DNA of 64,000 nt from Ridgeia piscesae (lineage: Eukaryota; Annelida; Polychaeta; Sabellida; Siboglinidae), in contig JAODUO010000634.1 in the NCBI GenBank assembly GCA_025642075.2, positions 112,001-176,000 of the forward strand. The letters are read 5' to 3'. The notes beneath the pieces were generated by a model. The model was not told the origin of the DNA, made no database searches, and worked only from the letters and a program-made list of their open reading frames with translations. Both the position numbers and the translations under genes were made by a program. Of this stretch, positions 1 through 14,100 are shown piece by piece (positions within the stretch are counted from its first letter, which is position 1; each line of letters starts with the position of its first letter).

Positions 1-144
1 TAGTACTATTTCACATATATAGCATAAGTATTTTACTTTAATTTTGGAAATATTCTGCTACTTGTCTGAGTTTAAACTTAATCACTTACTTTGGTATATT
101 CCTCAAAGTATAAAAAGGGGAGGTAAAGTATTAAAGTCACTTAC

Positions 145-3100
145 GTTCACCCTTGATAATTCTTGTTCCTGCTTCACAACTGCGTCATTCAACTGTTTGA
201 TGGCATCTGTAAAACAGTTTGACACGATCAAACAATTTGTGCCAGGTCAAAAATGGTTTCACTAAAACCTTTGTTCAAATGCTCTTGGCCTACTGAATGT
301 AGATGTTTGCTAAAACATTGTTTTCAGTATCTTTTCATAAATAACATTTATTGGTTTTGTAATCATTTGAAATGTTTTCCTATATACTATTTCTAGTTGC
401 TTTCACAATGACACCTAATTGACTATTCTATTGTTGATGTTTTAATTTTGTTTTTTAAAGCAACATTTCAAAGTGTAATAGGATAAAACCATTCTATGTT
501 AGCCGAAACAAGCACCTCTACAATCTGTCCCCTCTGTATATGACATACATCTGTATTATGTACCTGCTTGTTTCTTTTCCAGCTCAATCTTTGAGTCGAG
601 TACTTCGTGCAGATGCTCAATCTCGGCCTTCTGCTCATCTGTCTTTTGTCTGACGTCAAAACAACAACATTTGTTATTTTAAGTTGGCTGAAATTAGTTT
701 GTAGTTTGCCTTCAACTAACTGACTGTGAAACACACATTGAATTATATAGGTCTGTAGTAATTTCTTTAATTTTTTATTTATGATTAACTTTGGTAAAGT
801 GGCATTTATTCCAAACTAACAAGTTCAGAGACTGGCAGTTATTAATTGTTGTCTGGTGTTTAATTATTAATACGTAACAAACAGAAAGCACCATGATAAC
901 AATTACATGATAATTATAATATTATTGTTCATTTCATTTGTAAAATGTGATATATTTAATATATTATTAATTGTTGTAGTAGTTTCCAGCATGGAGCAAC
1001 TTATAATCTGCTTAAATTAATATAATCGTACCGGGACAATAAATGTCCTGATGAAGCCATCTTGTTTAGGTGGGATTCTACAGGTAGTTTTACTTTTTGA
1101 TTTGTAAGAAACATAATATTAAGTTAAAATACTTTTAAATAAAAAAACATGTTGCCTCACTTGAGTGACTTGATGAGCGAGTCATTCTCCTTGTCCTTGG
1201 TGCGTAGCTTCTTAATGACGTTGCTGTTCTGGAGCTGCTGCTTCGACAGCTTCTCTCCCTCCATCAGCAGCTCACTGATCTGTTGGTCCTTCTCTCGCAG
1301 CAGCTTCTCACTGGAGCGACTACGGAGCACAGTAGAGCACAGTGGAGCACAGTAGAGCACAGTGGAGCACACATTGGAACACTCTCCATTGTACTCTTTC
1401 TAGCATATCAAAATCGTTCTTGCGATATGGCCTCCATGTTTATATATAATATTCTAAATGAAGCTATTGTTTATACAGTGGTATTATTAGTTCTTTTTCC
1501 TATTTCGCCTAATTAATCTAACAATTAGATTTCCCTTTCAATGCTACAATTCCACACTGCTCTGATACCTTCATATCAGGACTAATTTTTAACACTAAGT
1601 AGTTTTCTTTTATGGTAATATTTAAATGGAGCATATAGTATTACAGAAGGTACAACAATGATGACAGGTATTTGAATATGTCACTTGAATTTAAGCTTGA
1701 CAGGCCACATTAGGCACCAATGATTACTGTCTTCACCATAAACATATTCCATACTTATGACTTCAATATATCACTAGTTAAAAATTATTGCCGTTTTATT
1801 TTAAAATCAATTAAATTCATACACAAATGTTTAACAAAACAATAACTGTCAAAAGATAGCCAACCCTTTTGCAAATTCTGTCTCAGCGTCATGAAGCTTT
1901 TTCTTAACTGCGTCTTTTTCCTGGAATCAAATGCAATTACAGAATGCATAATGAGACATACCAAACAAACAAATGAAACCAATAGTGTATGCACAATAAG
2001 CACCATCTGTGATACATTCAGGTCGAGCCAGCCAACCAGCACCACCTTGCTGCGTGTGCAGCTACACGAAGTGACATTGCACTATTTAGCTAAACCATGT
2101 TTTCATAACAAAACCATTTAACATCACACCTCTGTAACAAATCTGCAACAAATATTTATGACTTTGTTACCATTCTCAACTGTTTTTTCAATCTTAATAT
2201 ACACAAATTATATTTACAATTTTTTATTTACACTTCGAGGAAAAAAAAAAAGTAATTTTTACTAAAAACGTAGAATACCGATAAATCAAATTTTTACCTA
2301 AACCCTTTTACTTATTACTGCAAAATGACCCGTCCTCCATGTGTGTCAGTTTAGGAATAATGACCAAATACATTATTTGTCCTGAGAAAACAGAAGGCGC
2401 TGTAGTAGGGTCCCAGTAAAGGAAACGTGCAGCCCTAAACCTCCGACTTTCTACAGCCTGCTCTCACAGACACTTAGAGATGTACATGTACTCTTGTTGA
2501 GACTCATATGACTTTCCATGTTCTATTGCAGAGACTTAAAGATGTATCTGTAAGACTTTGCATCTTACTCTTGTTAGTCATGTAGAAATGTACCTGTATG
2601 ACTTCCTATAACTTCCAGACTTACCCGTATGACTTTCTGTAGCCGGCTCTCGGCATCAGACAGCCGCTCGGTGAACTCGTCTGTCAGTTGGTTGAGGTCG
2701 GCCATCTCTGCTTCCCGCGCCTCCTCCGACTGCTGCAACTGACTGCAACAGGAGAGGGGGAGGGTGACAGGGGGAGATGGTGAGGGTGACATGGCAATAA
2801 GGGAAGATGGCGAGGGTAACAGGGCAATAAGGGAAGATGGCGAGGGTGACAGGGCAATAGGGGGAGATGGTGAGTGACAGGGCAATAGGGGGAGATGGTG
2901 AGTGACAGGGCAATAGGGGGAGATGGTGAGGGTAACAGGGCAATAAGGGAAGATGGCGAGGGTAACAGGGCAATAAGGGAAGATGGCGAGGGTGACATGG
3001 CAATAGGGGGAGATGGTGAGTGACAGGGCAATGGGGGAGATGGTGAGTGACAGGGCAATAGGGGGAGATGGTGAGGGTAACAGGGCAATAGGGGGAGATG

Positions 3101-5077
3101 GTGAGGGTAACAGGGCAATAAGGGAAGATGGCGAGGGTAACAGGGCAATAAGGGAAGATGGCGAGGGTGACATGGCAATAGGGGGAGATGGTGAGTGACA
3201 GGGCAATAGGGGGAGATGGTGAGTGACAGGGCAATAGGGGGAGATGGTGACAGTGACAGGGCAATAGGGGGAGATGGTGAGGGTAACAGGGCAATAAGGG
3301 AAGATGGCGAGGGTAACAGGGCAATAAGGGAAGATGGCGAGGGTGACAGGGCAATAGGGGGAGATGGTGAGGGCGACAGGGCAATAGAGGAAAAGATGAC
3401 AGGGCACTAGGGAGTTGGTAGCAGTGACTGGGCACTAGCAGGAGAGGATGACTGTTAGTTCAAAAAAACAAAAAACAAACATTGTTTTGCAATTCCCTTA
3501 TCAAAATTATGTAAGTATATAAAAACTGCTCAGCAGAGCAAGACTGCAGAGGGCCTGATATCATGAAACATGATGAACTGAGTCTCAGCAGAGCAAGACT
3601 GCAGAGGGCCTGATATCATGAAACATGATGAACTGAGTCTCAGCAGAGCAAGACTGCAGAGGGCCTGATATCATGAAACATGATGAACTGAGTCTCAGCA
3701 GAGCAAGACTGCAGAGGGCCTGATATCATGAAACATGATGAACTGAGTCTCAGCAGAGCAAGACTGCAGAGGGCCTGATATCATGAAACATGATGAACTG
3801 AGTCTCAGCAGAGCAAGACTGCAGAGGGCCTGATATCATGAAACATGATGAACTGAGTCTCAGCAGAGCAAGACTGCAGAGGGCCTGATATCATGAAACA
3901 TGATGAACTGAGTCTCAGCAGAGCAAGACTGCAGAGGGCCTGATATCATGAAACATGATGAACTGAGCCTCAGCAGAGCAAGACTGCAGAGGGCCTGATA
4001 TCATGAAACATGATGAACTGAGCCTCAGCAGAGCAAGACTGCAGAGGGCCTGATATCATGAAACATGATGAACTGAGCCTCAGCAGAGCAAAACCTGACG
4101 GCAGAGGGCCTGATGTCATGAAACATGATGAACTGAGCCTCAGCAGAGCAAGACGTGACGGCAGAGGGCCTGATGTCATGAGACATGATGAACTGAGCCT
4201 CAGCAGAGCAAAACCTGACGGCAGAGGGCCTGATGTCATGAAACATGATGAACTGAGCCTCAGCAGAGCAAGACCTGACGGCAGAGGGCCTGATGTCATG
4301 AGACATGATGAACTGAGCCTCAGCAGAGCAAAACCTGACGGCAGAGGGCCTGATGTCATGAAACATGATGAACTGAGCCTCAGCAGAGCAAGACCTGACG
4401 GCAGAGGGCCTGATGTCATGAGACATGATGAACTGAGACGTACGTGCGCAAGATGTTTGAAGTCTCCTCCAGGTCCATGTTTTCCTTGCTCAGTTCCACG
4501 AGCTTCCTCTCCCTTGCGTCTAACACCTCCGCCATGCTTGCCAGTCTCTGTACACAACACACAGAGTGTACACCATTGTACAAATGCACATCATCATGTA
4601 CAATTTGTACTCAAAGTTCAGGAGATAATCTGCTGTAAAATGTTGTCTGGATATAACATAAAATGATGAACACATTTGTTTTCAGGTATTTGTTAGTATT
4701 ATTGTTTAGTTGTAATATATATATATGAAATGTTATATATGTTGATAACATGTTAGATGGCACATTTCTTCTGGAACTGTTTTGAGCGATCTATAGAAAA
4801 TCTCACGTGTTTCGTTCTGATTATACAGTAAATCACTTTTAGCATAAAAGAAAATAATGGAATTATTTTCAGACAGTAAACTTATTATCTTTATAATTGC
4901 ACTATAAAACAACTATGTCGTATGGAATTGTATAGAATAATCGCAACTTAAGTAAACAACACAAATTTGTAACATATTTAACTTAAAAAAAGAATGTTCA
5001 CACCAAGAAAATATCCACTAAAATTGTGTGTAGAATTTCAACAAAGACATATGTTTGTTATTTAGTATAATATGTTT

Positions 5078-5108
<31 letters not shown>

Positions 5109-8100
5109 CAGTGTATATACCAAAATGACAAATGTCATTGTTTATTACAGAGATTGTCCATTAATTTGTTATCATAAACATGATGGTGATAACACAAATG
5201 AGTATTAATTAACAATTTGTGTTGCTGAAATGTTTAACTGATATGGGAACAAATGGTATATTTACATGACAGCATTCCGCTATTGAAGGTGTGGACCCAG
5301 ATCTGATTACAAATGAGATAGATATCTGAATCCCAATTAATACATCATCAAACCCTCATTGGGTCAAGACCTTTCTTGAAATTAGCGTACATTCTATTGA
5401 GAGATTTGTGTTACAGCTAAGCAATTTTGGTAAACGTTGAACGGTGTTTTTGCTTTGTTAAAATATTTGGCCAATACATGTTATAATACATACAAATAAT
5501 GTTACATGTCATGATTTCACAATAAAAACAAATGGACAATCTTCGTTTAAATTTATACTTTAATTTATACAGCCAATTTGTGAAGAATACATAAGGACAG
5601 GCTTGCTGGAACGAGGGTGCAGACATTCCCATTCACCATGTACGATGCTGTGCACCAAACCTTACTACGGACTATTTTGTGCATTTTCTGCATGCGACTG
5701 GTGCATATTTGACAGTGAAAGAGGGAAAGACGGAGCAAGGCACAGTGCAAGGAAATGTAAACAACTGTAGTTGCTGGTAGTCTGTAGTAGCCTCAGAATT
5801 ATGTGAATAGGACATCTGAAGAAAAAAAAATTCTCAGGCTTTCCGACTAATGTAATAATATGATGCCAGACAAATGATACACTGTAATATTTTTCACGTA
5901 TGTTATCATATTAGTTTTGTGTATATGACCACAACTGACAAATTTAAAGCACAATGATTAACCAGAGTAAACACATTTTCCATCACCAAACAATATGTAA
6001 TATCCAAACCATGTGACACACCATAACTGTATTTTATAAGAGAGCATGGTTATTTTTAGAGATTTGACCTGGGCATGTTTCATAAGGTTATTACTAATGC
6101 CTACAGAAAATACAATTTTGAATAATAAAATGTTATATGTACTCATTCACTTAGTGATAGATGATTTTGTCTTTGCGTTGTTGTCTGGTGATGCTAGTAA
6201 ATATTGATGATGGTGAAGGGCATTGGCTGCTATTTCATCAATACTGCTGTGAGGCTGTCATCTATAAATGTTTGGCGATTACTAAAAATTAAACAAAACA
6301 GAACAACAATAAGTACTATTTATTAATGGGAACTGTGACACCAACAATAACCAATCTTAATAATGACTAGGTGGTCTATGCAAAAAAACTAATTTCTGTA
6401 ATAAAAATATGGTTTGAAATGTTAATTATATTTTATATTCACATGGAAAGTGAGACTATTCAGCCATGAAACAAGTACAGTGTACACTCAGTTGTGAGAA
6501 TTTTCACAACTACAAATTTGTCTCAAATAGTTGTTTCCATTAAGATACACTATCACCTTGTAAAATGTGGAATCATGCACAGAAATGTAGCATTCGTATT
6601 TGAATACAAACACATTTACTTGGAGAGCATTTTGTTAAAAGTGCAAAACATCAGCACACTTAGACATGACCCAAATGTGATCATAGTACTCTATATGGTG
6701 TCACATATTCTGACTTTATGTAATAGTCAAACAAATCAGTAATGATCAAACAAAACTTCTTGGTCATGAATCGCTGGAACAAAATGTGCAGTCATTTGAA
6801 TAATGAACCTGTGATCTCAAGTGTCAAAGCAGTGATACATGAACCTGTGAATCTGTGAAGTGTGTACGTGGTCAGTGACTGGTCACTACATACCTGCTGG
6901 GCAAGAACAATGTGATGTGACTGAACATGTGCCAGAAATGACAAGAGCGAGATTGTACACACGCACACAACCAGAATCACACTCCAAGCCACTGACAGGG
7001 AGACGCCACAGCAACACACACTCAACCTACCCAGGAAGCAAGCCCACTTCACACCCAGCTACTAGCATAAGAGGACATAAATCAAAAATAAGCTTTTGTA
7101 AAACAACCGAATCCATGCTGTTTCGCAGTCATATTTCAACTAACTTTATTAACCAAACCGGCCAGTATTTTTTCTCCAATTTTTTTTAATTAAAATGCAA
7201 TTTTTCTCTCAACAAACCCAAGCTGGTGTTAGAATTCTCAACTATGTATTTCAGCGTACATGTGACTCAGCGAAACAGCATATTTTCGAAGAGACATGCG
7301 AACCTCAAGCAGGTAACTTGGGTCGATGGTTTCTGTGTCGACTACGCCGAGGGGCTTCAATCGACCTTCACCCAGCTCCGAGTCTGCGGGGTCTGTTGTT
7401 TCAGGTATGGGCTGGAGTGGCATATTGGGCTCAGGAGCCTGTAGACAGTTGTAGGCATCACATAGCTGTGGGTATGATGATGATAATACACTTCTATGGC
7501 GCTTAGGTTTACCTATGTTATGTTTGTTATGAATTGTTGTGATTAGTGATAATATAAAAATTTCAAGATACAGTGTATGTATATTAATATCCTAACTTTT
7601 AAGATACATATTAATAAGCTACCTTTTTAAGGTTAGTTAATAGGCTAACTGTTAATGTACATATTAATATGCTTACTTTTATTATTATTAAATATATATA
7701 ATATGCTAACTGTTATGGTATATATTAACATGCTAACTTAGAAACCTTGTAAGTGCATCTCCCCAGGTGCCAAAGCCCAATTTCTACATATATTCATTTC
7801 CTGACCTATGATTCAACAACTGGCAATGCATTAAGAAAAACAGAAAGGTAAGACTAAAAATAAAATATGCAATAATAATTTTGTTCTCACTCTCACTGAA
7901 ACAAGGAAACACAGTTTTATGTTTGCTTTATCATAACCAGCAAATGTAGAAATGACACGGTCAGTGGGAATGATTTAAGTTCACAATACCATAACGGAGA
8001 CAACTCCTGCCCTTGAGGTGTTGCTCCATGGGGGGTCATGTCAATGACTCACCTGTATCGTTATCATTTCACCTAGTGGCTACACAGGTATTTGACTGCG

Positions 8101-11100
8101 CCTGACAGATAATTTTTATCATAAATTGTGTTTTGTATACGGCTTATTAATTTTGAGAGTGACCATCCCTGTTGTTTGATTCGGCTTCCAAAGTGCAATA
8201 GAAATCACCATCTATTCTAACATTCCAGAATACATTAGTTAAAATTGTGCAATACATGGTTTATTTTAAATTATCCGGTTTGCTTAAATACTAATAATTA
8301 AATTATGAAAAATACTTTATCCAGTAATGTCACAAAATGCTTTATGCGTTGTCTATATGTTCATGGTTTATATGTTGTAATTATGTTTTCAATATGTGTA
8401 CAGATGTTCTTATCTATACAATGTGTACTGTACTATACAATTATGCCATTTTCTCAAATGTTAAATGTATTTTAATGAACCATGATTCACTTTGTATAAT
8501 GTGTCCATTATCTCCATACATATAATGTTTCAGCCCAAATAAAATGCTGACGTAACAGAAGGTGGAAACACAACTGTATTGGCGTTGTCGATGTGTCCAG
8601 CCTGTGAACTCTGCGAACCCAGATCAACTTTGTCCAGTCCAGAAGAACTGTGAATTATGACAGCTGTCGAGTGAGTATTGACGAATGCATTGAACGACAA
8701 TGTCTCCATCAGAAAACAACCAAATTATGTATTTTAAAACTGTGTTTCATGAAAACAAATGTTAAAGTACAATCACATGCTCACTTAGTACTATGCCAAA
8801 AAGCATCACATCTGTTGTATTTGTTGCTACCATATATTTATTACCAGTGTGTACCATTTGGAGTTAACACGTCTATGTAGTTGTGTACGTGTGATGTGTG
8901 ATAACCTGTGTCGGGCAGTGTCAGGTAATCAATTGTCTCCCAACATGTAACTGATACACTTACTGAGGCCAGTGATAGCCAACACATCATTAACGTGGTA
9001 GTTATTGTATGTCAAGTCTTTAAGTACACTGTACATCCATTTATACAGTTTTATACTCACTACGTTTGAGAAAGTTGACATACAAAGTGTTAATTGTGGT
9101 TCTGACAACATTTTTTTTAACGATGATACTAAATGTCCTGACTGTGTTTCCGATACCACCCTAAAGCTATTTCAGATGTACAAATGAGAGTGTTGACAGG
9201 GGACCTTTACAAGTAGCATTCAGTTTTTACATTATTTACAAATTGGGTATTATGGGCAAGATATGACAATGACATTTAGGATCAGATGCCAAGTAGATTT
9301 TGAGTACAGCCTTAGTGTCCTGTGTGTCAGCAGCTGTACATGAAGTATAAAGATGCAGGACAATTCAAAGTACACATGTTAGAATGGTCTATAACATTAG
9401 TAAATCAGCACCACAAATTGGAGTATGAATATAAAGAGTGTTAGGCATTCTTGAAATATCACAGCTTACTGTGATAATTCCCACACAATTAAACTGGGTT
9501 ACCAGTGCATATTTAAATCGTGCAATCAACAAAGACAAGAATGCCGGCTTAATGTTGTTACTGTAAGCAATATTCTGAATGTAAATGTGTTGTCACCTAA
9601 GTTATCAATGATACTATATTTTACAGAATTACCATTGTGCAAGTGTTCTTCCTAGTGAATATCATTTGTTTCCGTTGGAGCCACAATCACAGCACTACTC
9701 CTCATTTCTGTGTCTAGTCTTTACACTTGATCAGGTTGGCCAGGTTAATGTCAGAAATGTTATCAGCACTACACATACAACACATAACTGGTAAGACTAA
9801 AGTCTACTATGAAAGCCATTCTGCCATTCATATAGAAGCACTAGTACTTAGCAGTAACAAGCCACACACAGTCAGGATGCAGCTGCCGTGCCAAGTTATT
9901 GCACCTCCATTGGTTAATTTAAATAAAATCCAACAGTCCAGGAAATTATATCGCAAATGCAAGGGGTTAAAATATAAATCCTTACAATCACATTTCTTTA
10001 TGTTTATGAATTACATGTCAGAAATATTCAAAAGCACACAATTACAATTTGCTTAAAATGTTGGTGCATAGTTCTGTGCAGAATGACTTTTGACAGTTAC
10101 ACATGCATGGGAGGGGTCTAAAATCTAAATGGGCATGCATCTAAGACTGAATACAGCTTGCTACAAATACATCCCTTCACATCCAACAAAATCATAACAT
10201 CCAACACCAAGCCAGCCATGTAGAAATGATACCACTGATCATGGTCACTTTAAATTTCCCATAGTTTCCATACGCATTGCATTGCCTGTAGTTATTTACA
10301 ATACCATGTTTGATAAATAAAATCAGAATTTTTGTAATTGGTTATGCAGTTTTTACTTTGATGACATCTCAATATTTGAATGTGTATAGAAATGGTTTAC
10401 AATCACTGCATTATTTGTCCAGCAAAATGAGCCAAACATTGATTACACTGCATAACAAAAGCTCAGGACTTCAAGCTATAATTAAAGTATAACATGAGTA
10501 TATTATAATCTGCCAGATTTTGAAGAGAAACCCATTTACCTTCAAGAGTTTCTCCATATCTTCAGACTGGGACGATGTTTCTGGACATTCATCGCCGGCT
10601 TCTAAAACATCACATAAAACACTTGGTGCACAGACATGGACTGTAAATGTGCCATATGGTGCCATGTTCCATTAACAAACAAACAGCCACGAGCTTTCAG
10701 AGAGGTCAATGTTCACAGGAATACAGATATCTTGTAGTACCTACCACTGGTGCAAATGCACAAGTCCTATCATGTTAAGTTTATAAAACGTTACCGGGAA
10801 ATTGAATCAATCACTTTAAAAATGAATGCCAACAAGAGGAAATAAATTGTCAGTTAAAAAAATTTAAATGGTCATCAGCTGTGTGTACTGAGCCTGCTAA
10901 ATGGTGTAAGAAGATGATTTTGTTTTATTCAACCAGTATTTCAAACAATACATACATACAATACGTACATGTCAAGCAACTCAGACGAATACAAATATAA
11001 AACTCACAGCAAACATGGTAATAGTGTATATAATTGATAATACAATGTAGGGTCAGGAGGCTCCTCTAACACCAAAAGCTAGTTGCTATCCAGAAGCGAC

Positions 11101-14100
11101 CTTTTAAGAAACTTCATTTACAAAATCAGTACATTATCTAAAACAAATTCTTCCAGAACAAACAAAAAACAATCGTATGAAGATGCATGTGTGTAGCTGA
11201 CATGTGAGTTAAAGGAATGTTTACTCCCCGGTACTGGTTTTCATCATCCTACTCAGCCTTCTGGAAGTGCAAGTCTACATAGTGTATATAGTAATACATT
11301 AACTTAGAAGAACTTATGTGCATCTCCTTCTATGAGCCAGTTGCCTGGCTTCATGTTCACTCCTTCCTTCATTTACTAATCAGCAACTTATTTCCGACAA
11401 CACGACAATAGTTTCAAACGATTTACATGTTTTTGATGTTTTCGTTTACTTATGAAATTGTTCCTACCTGAGAGAACGGAGCAGTGGTCAATTCCCCAAA
11501 TGGCATAACTTAGCTGTGTTAAGTGTGGGTGAGTGTAACCCAGTAGACCCATTTATGTACACTTTTATTTACACCTGTATCTTTCCCTACTTACCTGTAC
11601 TCCTCTCAGATGCAGTCTCTGTCCCCTCGCCTCCCGTCCGCGTCCCTCTTCCCTGTTTCCGTGCCTGCACCCCGTCGGGACTGCTCTCATCCCCGTTCTT
11701 ACTCGTGCTGCTTGAGCTACTGTCCGACCGTGCGTGCCCGGAACTACTTCCCCGGGGAAACCCGCGACTGAGTGCATGTCGTAGCGGGGACAGATCAAAC
11801 GGTCCCTGCCCGTTGTTATCCCCATTCAGCGTCGGCGTCGAGATGTGGGATATGATCTCGATGTCAGATGACGTCGTCGTGTCGATCTCATCCGCCGATG
11901 TCTGCCCACTGTTCTGACCCGACTCGTTGCGTGTCATGTTGCACGATGACGTCGAGCTTGCCTTCGAGTCGGAGTCCTTCACACTCTCCACCATCGCCTC
12001 TTCCAGCAGATCCTTCACGTAGCTGCTTGAGCTGAGGGTTTGCCCTGACCCTGACGCGGTCTCCTTGTCCACTTTCCCGTCCGACTCCTCTCCATCTTTC
12101 CTGTCACCATCAGGTTCTTCTGGGGACATGTGGTCATCTGACGTCAGTGTCCGGTTACTCTCCGACAGATCATCGTGTGAACTGCCGTCATCAATCACTG
12201 TCACGATCTCATCACTTGCCTCCACCTGTGCTTCACCGTCGGTCTTTGTCACATCATCATCTTGGTGTTCCGTGTCATCCCCAACTACAGTGATGTGCAC
12301 AGGAGCAACTGACACCTGCATTCTGCCTTTCTCTTCTGTATCTTGTCTTTCCTGTGGTTCCACTTCATCAATCTCTGATGATGACAACCCACTCCCTGTC
12401 TCCTCTTTGGTATGGCCAGTACAACATCCTTCCGATGAAGTTGTTCCAACTGTTTGTAAATCACCAGTGGATGTCGTGTCCAGCTCCTTGCAGGAATCAA
12501 ACTCCTCGGACTGCTGGTCAGACACCGCCACGAAACTGGCGTCACTCCAGCCTGACGTGCTCAGGACAAAGGAACCATCAATGGGCACAGTCCCATCATC
12601 ATCGGCGCTTCCTGATGACTTATCCATAGTTGTATCTGAAACTTCTGCAGACACATCAAGGCATTTTTCTGGGGACTGAATATTGGTGAATCCTTCAGTT
12701 TTCGTATCTCTTGTGTCTGTCTGCCCCTTCAAGACAGAGCTGTCTGAGCTGGTAGTACTGGGTAACGTGGCACTAATATCTTCACATGTCTTGTCCCCTT
12801 CAACTGATGCAGTCTCGCTGGCTGTTTCTACGGGATGCTTCTCCTCCGTTCCTTGTACTGAGCTTACTCCTGGCTGTACCGTGGCTACACTAAGATCAGA
12901 ATCGTGTTTTCTATCACTGCTTCTTCTGTTGTCTGTTTCCAGTTGTAACTCCTTGTCTCTTAAGTCTCCTGAGTCTTCTGTTTTTTCTTCCATTTTGGAT
13001 TCCACTGGGAGCTTCTCGCCAACTTTTACACCAGCATCCTCCGTGATGCCAGATCGAGATGCAGCCTTACTAGTTCCTGTCTCCGCTGGTCGTTCAGGCC
13101 GCGATGACGGAATCTCAACATTTAGCGTCGGCCGCAGTTTCTTCCCCAGACCAAGCTTCCCCTTCAGTAGGCTGCGATCCTTGCTTTTCGACTCTTTCTT
13201 TTTGGCTGCAGTTTGGGACAGAGACGTGGACAGTTTGGAAGAGGACCCTGTGGTGGGACTGAGCCAGGCATTCCAGAAGCCATCCAATTCTGCTCCAGAG
13301 GTTGATGTCTGACTGGTCGATGCTGAGTCAGATGTCGCACTGACTGTTGATGGTGCAGTGTCTCCACTTGTACCTGTGAACACAGACACTCACATCATGT
13401 CCTCATTCTGCAGCAGTCTTCTGGTGCAGGTGTGTACTCTATGGCATAATCTGCGCAATCATTCACTTTGCAAAAAAGGCTGATATTTGTTTCGGCAATT
13501 ACACAAAACGACTTGGCTAGACACGATAACCCAAGATCATACTAGACTTAATACCAACCTAATAAAAACCACAATAACAGCAGCAACATCATCAGTGCAA
13601 CAACAACAGTTACAACAATACTGCAGTGATGACAACACAACAACCATTATAACAACACCACCGTCAAAGTGGTGATAGCACCACCACCCCCACCACCACC
13701 ACCACCACAAAACAAACACAATAATAACACCAATAACCAAACACAAAGAACAACAACAGACCAACCACAATAACAGCACAACCACACAATGAACCAACCA
13801 CATCCAAAACGAAAACAACAATAACATCAACCACAAAACAGCGACAGTAACAATGCCAACAATACAATAACCACAGTAAAAATGGCACACAAACTGATGT
13901 CATATAATAATCTGCTTCAAGTGAACAAAACTGAAACAATAATAAAATCTGCATTGAGCAGCTGAAAATGTGTTCATCTTTCTGTTGATCAAATTATTGT
14001 ATGTCCAAACCGTTTATCTATGACATCAATGTTCAGTTCACCAGCACTACACTGATAATGTATCTACACGATCATCTTTGCCAGCTGGCAAATTGTCACC

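Noticed and set aside
2574..3435. Open frames of 160-277 codons rich in LLPC/SPSP-like repeats
   Set aside because: They lie in the 29-31 bp minisatellite; all frames give the same kind of repeat peptide. Only the 2625-2742 part is real (TMF1 exon 6).
3527..4439. CRISPR-like array
   Set aside because: Units are directly adjacent with no unique spacers, units are 55-60 bp, and the genome is eukaryotic.
3970..4666. Open frames of about 200 codons on both strands (LSSSC...SGPLP and KHDELSLSRA repeats)
   Set aside because: Produced by the 60-bp period, a multiple of three. TMF1 exon 5 at its edge is read in another frame.
8552..8647. Possible extra TMF1 exon (minus; SSGLDKVDLGSQSSQAG)
   Set aside because: It has an acceptor and a donor-like site, but it needs phase 2 while the flanking exons end and start in phase 0; in phase 0 it reads a stop after seven codons.
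11516..13312. Plus-strand open frames of 90-209 codons
   Set aside because: They are antisense to the large TMF1 exon 2, whose frame joins in phase to exons on both sides.
13537..13954. Minus-strand Val/Leu/Cys-rich frames that look membrane-like
   Set aside because: Result of CAA/CCA simple sequence in TMF1 intron 1; no splice structure or family match.
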